34,333 bases of DNA from a virus. The stretch covers positions 1 to 34,333 of IMG/VR virus record IMGVR_UViG_3300010392_000069, one strand, 5' to 3'. The notes under the pieces were generated by a model. The model was not told the DNA's origin and did not search any database. It saw nothing but the letters and a program-made list of their open reading frames with translations. Made by a program: the position numbers and the translations under genes. Positions 30,935 to 34,333 of this stretch are shown here, in pieces; position 1 is the first letter of the stretch, and each line of letters opens with the position of its first letter.

Positions 30935-32248
30935 ATGGCTTGTTATAACGGAGAAGTTGACACTACGGCAGGTCATGGAGAGTCTTGGCACGAATTTGAT
31001 AGTCCATGGTCTGCAGAGCCGGGACGAAGCGCCATTGCGCAGCTTTGTCGTGTTGTTGATGATAGGTTGAATGCTCTATCGTCTGGTGTACGATTTATAC
31101 CAATCTCTCAATGGGGGATAGCACCTTCGGACACCAAGCCCGCAGAGTTTGATTATCAAAGCAATCCAAACAGTAATCCGCATCGTCATTTTGTACTGGC
31201 GCTAACTGCTTGTAAGAACAAAATAAGCGACATGCTAACACCTATCACATTGTCGGTGAATGGCGGTATTGTCCATCCAGTTACGTGCAAACGTTGGCAA
31301 TGGTCAAACGTTTTCGGTCGGTTAAATACGTTTAATGGCGCTATGAATGCATTTGATTTTGAACGCCAAGAGGATTGGCAAGGTATCATTCAAAGGATGC
31401 GGGTTGAGCTTGACTGGATGTCGGGTCGTGTTAGAACCTCTGCAGCTTGGATTAGCCACTATGGGGGTTTACGTTTAGAAGAACCGTACCCACCGCCTCT
31501 CTTAGGGTTGCCTCCAGTAACTCCCCATGTGGAAGAACTCGGAGGCTTGCACCCCTCTCCGGGGTATGATTACGTTACGTCTTATTTCGACACAGGGGGG
31601 CAGCATTATGTGGTGACCAGTCGCGTTAAAATAAATGACGGAATTCAGACATATGATAATGCGGTGTTTGGAACAAGTGCTGGTGGTGCTACCGGGCCGT
31701 CTACAGTAGACATCGGCATTGGATGGTCATCGTCCCATTCTGACGGAGAATTGCGCAATGAATTTTTGAGTTCGTACACAAGAGGTTCAGCACCTACCGG
31801 ACACCCGACACCAGACCCGTCAATTGAATGCCCTTATGGTTGGTTTAGAAGAACTCAAGGCACGCGTCGGTTTTATTTTAAGACGGAAACAAACCCATCA
31901 GGCAATGCGGCGTTGAAAGCTCAATTGATTAACAAACAGTTTTCATGGCAAGCTACGTTGGAATCTGGGGGAAGTGGAAGCGCCCCACTTGAAGGGTTAG
32001 CATCAGGTTCCCTGTCTCCAGCGTCTGGGGTTGTGCGGTACACTGGTAGTGCCTTCGATCCGCCGTATGTGGACATAACCGCAACTATGGACCCTTTGGA
32101 GTCTGTGTCTGGATTGCCTCAAGTTAACGTAACCACGGAGGATGATGGAATACAACTACACAAGGCAAGTAAAATATCGCTTGAGTTCACTACGCAAGAT
32201 TTAGAGTTTTGTCTGAACGGATGCAACACATACTCAAACCCAATATAA
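30935..32248 (+). CDS. Putative tail-tip/receptor-binding region protein, 437 residues
   Basis: The last large gene before the lysis genes, with Trp/Tyr/Gly-rich, Cys-containing sequence (MACYNGEVDTTAG, CKRWQWSNVFGRL, FCLNGCNTYSNPI). The C-terminal half, rich in Ser, Gly and Thr, has the look of a beta-structured adhesin. GGGAGCG lies before ATG 30935. The family was not recognised; a tail-tip or receptor-binding role is inferred from position and composition. Confidence 0.6.
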   Translation: MACYNGEVDTTAGHGESWHEFDSPWSAEPGRSAIAQLCRVVDDRLNALSSGVRFIPISQWGIAPSDTKPAEFDYQSNPNSNPHRHFVLALTACKNKISDMLTPITLSVNGGIVHPVTCKRWQWSNVFGRLNTFNGAMNAFDFERQEDWQGIIQRMRVELDWMSGRVRTSAAWISHYGGLRLEEPYPPPLLGLPPVTPHVEELGGLHPSPGYDYVTSYFDTGGQHYVVTSRVKINDGIQTYDNAVFGTSAGGATGPSTVDIGIGWSSSHSDGELRNEFLSSYTRGSAPTGHPTPDPSIECPYGWFRRTQGTRRFYFKTETNPSGNAALKAQLINKQFSWQATLESGGSGSAPLEGLASGSLSPASGVVRYTGSAFDPPYVDITATMDPLESVSGLPQVNVTTEDDGIQLHKASKISLEFTTQDLEFCLNGCNTYSNPI

Positions 32249-32259
32249 GGAGAATTCAA

Positions 32260-32982
32260 ATGGCAAACGAAGCGAAACGAATTTTCAACCTCTGCGGGAC
32301 TGTGGCTAACATCTTCCATCCCGACAACAAGAAGTATGCCGGCTCTAGTCAGAATCTGCTGTTCATGATAGCGGCTCATGAGTCCGACAGTTTTAAGTGC
32401 CGTAGACAGCGTGGATTCCCGAGAGACTCATACGCAGGCGCGTTCGGTCTCTTCCAGAGTGAATGGCCGGCAATGATAGACAACCTCGAATGGCTCGGAC
32501 GCAAAACCCAGTTTCATGAATCAATCATCGAGGCACTGCGGGGATATGAGGGAGACACAGACACTGTGGCGCTGCTGACTCAGATGATGACGGAAGAACC
32601 ACGGATGCGGGTGGAGTACAAGAAAGAAGGTATTATCGCTTCCCATTCTGACCCCTTGGTTCGCGGGTATCGTGAATTGTCGATGACCATGGAAGGTGAC
32701 ATGTTCTGTGCCATCATGTGTCGTATACACTTGATGAGACAGCCGGGCAGTATTCCCGCCGCGCCTATGGCCCAGTCGTTGTACGCAAAAACGTACTACA
32801 ACACGAACAAAGGGAAGGCAACCCCGGCGTTGTATCTCCGCGCCTTCTCCTTGTGGTATGGAGCAGCTTTGAAGGATGACGCACCAATCACCCCTAAGGT
32901 ACCGAATCCAAATTCTGTTTTCGGGTGTACATCGAAGCACAACGAAGGGGAAACTCCTGATGGCACTCCGTCGGACAGATAA
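32260..32982 (+). CDS. Endolysin, lysozyme/transglycosylase fold
   Basis: Peptidoglycan-degrading enzyme of 240 residues. The motif FMIAAHESDSF (Glu41) followed by YAGAFGLFQSE matches the catalytic Glu and GxFGLFQ element of lytic transglycosylase/lysozyme-like families. No signal peptide and no clear cell-wall-binding domain were seen, so it would need a holin to reach the wall. AGGAGAA lies before ATG 32260; an in-frame ATG at 32209 overlaps the upstream gene and lacks a site. A tail-associated muralytic role is an alternative. Confidence 0.72.
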   Translation: MANEAKRIFNLCGTVANIFHPDNKKYAGSSQNLLFMIAAHESDSFKCRRQRGFPRDSYAGAFGLFQSEWPAMIDNLEWLGRKTQFHESIIEALRGYEGDTDTVALLTQMMTEEPRMRVEYKKEGIIASHSDPLVRGYRELSMTMEGDMFCAIMCRIHLMRQPGSIPAAPMAQSLYAKTYYNTNKGKATPALYLRAFSLWYGAALKDDAPITPKVPNPNSVFGCTSKHNEGETPDGTPSDR

Positions 32983-33118
32983 ATTAGAACTAGCAATAGT
33001 TGTGATAGCTGCTATATGGGTTGGGTTTTTACTTGGTCGTTTGTACCAAGTATGGGCACACCCCGAACCAGAGGTACGATACATCTTGCGTAACGAACGC
33101 TACAACGAGGAGTCGTAA
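32960..33118 (+). CDS. 52-residue single-pass membrane protein (holin or spanin candidate)
   Basis: Residues 11-29 (LAIVVIAAIWVGFLLGRLY) form one strong membrane segment after a short basic N-terminus (MALRRTDK); the tail is charged (EPEVRYILRNERYNEES). AGGGGA lies about 9 bases before ATG 32960. It overlaps the endolysin gene by 23 bases and precedes a lipoprotein gene by 2 bases. An N-in, C-out layout would suit an inner-membrane spanin partner, but it is much shorter than usual; a small holin is equally likely. Confidence 0.58.
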   Translation: MALRRTDKLELAIVVIAAIWVGFLLGRLYQVWAHPEPEVRYILRNERYNEES

Positions 33119-33120
33119 AC

Positions 33121-33573
33121 ATGAAAGCATCATTGGTGTTATTGGCACTGTTCCTGTCCGGATGTGGAACTCTCGCTCCGGGTGCGTTTGGGAAGACCAC
33201 GTACAACCTAGAGTGGCACTCCGAGACATACGAACAGGATGTACAGGATTTCAAGGTATCGGTCAAAGCTCCGGCAGGTGACCTAGTGAAGGTTATGTCT
33301 AACCTCGGCTACACATGGAATGCCGACGGGTCTGGGTTCGTGAAGGTGAACTCTACGCAGGATATCGACTCTACCGGACAGGCCGACCTGATACGGGCAC
33401 TCGGTGAGATGCAGACCGACACCCTCCAGAGTATCGTAGGCATCCTAGCCCCGCTCGTCCCAGAGGTGGTACGAGGCAAGACTGAGAGAGCGGCCATATC
33501 AGCCGAGTCCGAAACCGTGTCCCGGCAGGAGGTCTTGGACCTCGTCGAACAGATGCTGTCCACTGGACGCTAA
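33121..33573 (+). CDS. Lipoprotein, 150 residues (possible outer-membrane lysis or exclusion protein)
   Basis: A classic lipoprotein signal: basic start, hydrophobic core LVLLALF, then lipobox LSGC with acylated Cys15; Gly at +2 would favour the outer membrane in Gram-negative bacteria. The mature part contains a beta-type segment (YNLEWHSETYEQDVQDFKVSV) and a long C-terminal helix (SRQEVLDLVEQML). It is followed by a terminator. In a lysis cassette it could be an o-spanin-like protein, though it lacks the usual Pro-rich composition and is longer. Confidence 0.68.
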   Translation: MKASLVLLALFLSGCGTLAPGAFGKTTYNLEWHSETYEQDVQDFKVSVKAPAGDLVKVMSNLGYTWNADGSGFVKVNSTQDIDSTGQADLIRALGEMQTDTLQSIVGILAPLVPEVVRGKTERAAISAESETVSRQEVLDLVEQMLSTGR

Positions 33574-33588
33574 CTGTACTATCAGTGC

Positions 33589-33621
33589 GGGGATGGGGCG
33601 TTCGCCCTATCCCCTTTATCT
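33589..33621 (+). terminator. Rho-independent terminator of the late operon
   Basis: GGGGATGGGGC (33589-33599) pairs through 11 positions, with one G-U, with GCCCTATCCCC (33604-33614) around a GTTC loop. TTTATCTATT follows. This is the strongest terminator in the window and closes the late transcript. Confidence 0.85.
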
Positions 33622-33635
33622 ATTGGATAATCTAC

Positions 33636-33674
33636 TTTAGATTACGTCTAAATACTTGTTAAGGTACCTTAACA
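33636..33674. promoter_or_regulatory. Two operator-type dyads, including an 18-bp perfect palindrome
   Basis: TTTAGA (33636-33641) and TCTAAA (33647-33652) form a dyad with a 5-base spacer. TGTTAAGGTACCTTAACA (33657-33674) is a perfect 18-bp palindrome ending 17 bases before the -35 box at 33692. Both fit dimeric regulator sites, upstream-activator or repressor. Confidence 0.6.
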
Positions 33675-33691
33675 TACCTGGTCGATTTCTC

Positions 33692-33720
33692 TTGACAACG
33701 TGGGGGAAATGCTGTATAAT
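33692..33720 (+). promoter_or_regulatory. Consensus sigma70 promoter
   Basis: TTGACA (33692-33697), exactly 17 bases, TATAAT (33715-33720): a 12/12 match at ideal spacing. Transcription would begin near 33727, into the structured untranslated region. It is probably an early promoter read by the unmodified host polymerase. Confidence 0.9.
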
Positions 33721-33937
33721 GAAGGTACATTTGAAAGCGTCCCGGAGAGCGAGGCAGGGTTGAAACCTTGACCACGCGCAGTACACTCCCTCTGTGATAA
33801 AGGCAGTCTAGACGGCCTTGAAACGAGCATCGAGAACCCCGGTAACATAGCTCATTGATATTTGAATCGCACCCCAATCAACCGCAAGCGAACCTTGGTA
33901 CGTGACGGGTGAACGAAAGCACGATACAGTGAACGGC

Positions 33938-33957
33938 AGGAGCCTACGCGCTCGGCA
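33938..33957 (+). repeat. 20-base direct repeat, copy 1 (hairpin apex)
   Basis: The segment begins AGGAGCCTACG and ends CGCTCGGCA. It lies inside a hairpin closed by GAACGG (33931-33936) and CCGTTC (33959-33964), extended by ATAC/GTAT. Internally GAGC can pair with GCTC. It is identical to 34005-34024. Confidence 0.9.
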
Positions 33958-34004
33958 ACCGTTCCAGTATTTTCTAGTTTTCGCCCATGGGGCGGTCGAG
34001 GGAA

Positions 34005-34024
34005 AGGAGCCTACGCGCTCGGCA
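34005..34024 (+). repeat. 20-base direct repeat, copy 2 (hairpin apex)
   Basis: Identical to 33938-33957 but set in a different stem: GGGGCGGTCGA and AAGGAG on the left, CTCCTTCGACCACCCC on the right, with one C-A mismatch and one bulge. Flanking sequences of the two copies do not match each other, so only the apex is conserved. Confidence 0.9.
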
Positions 34025-34119
34025 CTCCTTCGACCACCCCGGGGCACTCTCCCTTTCTTGTTTGTTCGGTCTTAGGTACTTCATCCCGGAGTACCGATAA
34101 CCGCACAAAGGAGAATATC

Positions 34120-34333
34120 ATGAGCAACCTTACCTTGAACCTTAACAACGCAGAGTGCGCGGGTTACCACCAGTTCCAGACGGAGGAGGCAGAGACTTTC
34201 GGGTCTTTTGAAGTCTTCCACATGGACGGTGAATGGTTCTGGCAGGCTGGTTTCCCCGGATGTCTAGCAGACTCCGACGACCCGTACGGTCCATATGAGA
34301 CCTCACACGCGGCGTTTGAAGACGCACAAAGCC
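34120..34333 (+). CDS. Small hypothetical protein, 3' end outside the window
   Basis: ATG 34120 follows AAAGGAGAATATC and opens a frame that remains open to the last base (71 codons). The product starts MSNLTLNLNNAECAGYHQF and contains FHMDGEWFWQAGFPGCLAD and GPYETSHAAFEDAQS. The pattern, aromatic strand then PGC then GP(Y/F)xT with a helix, is seen in small early phage proteins of unknown function. It would be the first gene of the transcript starting near 33727. Confidence 0.65.
   Translation, partial: MSNLTLNLNNAECAGYHQFQTEEAETFGSFEVFHMDGEWFWQAGFPGCLADSDDPYGPYETSHAAFEDAQS

Larger units (their letters stand above)
33727..34119 (+). ncRNA. Candidate structured RNA or long cis-acting leader
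   Basis: About 390 nt lie between the promoter and the next start codon with no convincing reading frame. Hairpins visible by eye: CAGGGT/ACCTTG (33755-33770), AAGGC/GCCTT (33800-33819), a stem GAACGG/CCGTTC (33931-33964), a long stem with arms from 33989-34009 and 34024-34041, and GGTACTTC/GGAGTACC (34075-34095). The third and fourth share an identical 20-base apical segment. After the fourth comes CTTTCTTGTTTGTT, which could terminate a free RNA near 34065. Known phage RNA families were not recognised. Confidence 0.5.

Noticed and set aside
33938-34024. CRISPR array
   Set aside because: Only two 20-base repeats with a 47-base spacer, set in unlike hairpins, and no cas genes.
33659-34047. 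Antisense frames of 72 and 79 residues across the RNA locus
   Set aside because: No ribosome sites or recognisable domains, and they overlap each other and the promoter. The consensus promoter reads the + strand.
33727-34119. Group I intron, group II domain V, tmRNA, RNase P or hammerhead ribozyme
   Set aside because: None of the conserved core strings (for example the domain V catalytic triad, hammerhead CUGAUGA core, or the tmRNA 3' TPsiC-like end) could be found, and no flanking exon continuity is visible.

Overview
The window is a gene-dense stretch of a tailed double-stranded DNA phage genome. Every convincing gene lies on the + strand, most genes abut or overlap by a few bases, and nearly all are preceded by a purine-rich Shine-Dalgarno sequence. 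The morphogenesis genes (large terminase, HK97-type portal, S78 prohead protease, HK97-fold capsid with delta domain, connector proteins, tail tube, frameshifted tail assembly chaperones, tape measure) indicate a long, non-contractile tail. No contractile-sheath gene was seen. No integrase, repressor or tRNA was recognised, so a temperate lifestyle has no support here. Both ends of the window cut through the genome.

Positions 1-13752 hold DNA metabolism. In order: an SNF2-like helicase, a RuvC-like resolvase, a family-4 uracil-DNA-glycosylase-like protein, a Cas4/RecB-type PD-(D/E)XK nuclease, a Sak4-like RecA-fold ATPase, and an OB-like protein with an extreme acidic block and a histone-like tail. 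A terminator follows. Then come a family A DNA polymerase, a primase-ATPase, a DpdA/TGT-like enzyme that suggests 7-deazaguanine DNA modification, unknown genes, a dyad-rich AT-containing gap that could be an origin or control region, small zinc-binding and membrane microproteins, and a possible sliding-clamp-like protein.

Positions 13752-14454 form a control region: a sigma70-type promoter inside a long inverted repeat, a structured leader, a 68-residue lysine/alanine-rich histone-like protein, a strong hairpin, and GCAGCAGCGAA-type repeats just before the packaging genes.

Positions 14455-33573 are the late module: packaging, head, connector and tail genes, then an endolysin, a small membrane protein and a lipoprotein. 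The lipoprotein and the simple one-domain endolysin point weakly to a Gram-negative host. Notable points are a CCCTTTA -1 frameshift site between the tail chaperones and a 647-residue protein of about 18 beta-type repeats placed among the head and connector genes.

Positions 33574-34119 carry no convincing gene. They hold a terminator, two dyads including an 18-bp perfect palindrome, a consensus TTGACA-17-TATAAT promoter, and about 390 nt of structured untranslated sequence in which two hairpins with different stems share an identical 20-nt apical segment. A new gene starts at 34120 and runs off the window. This locus is the best candidate here for something undescribed: a structured phage RNA or a cis-acting leader.
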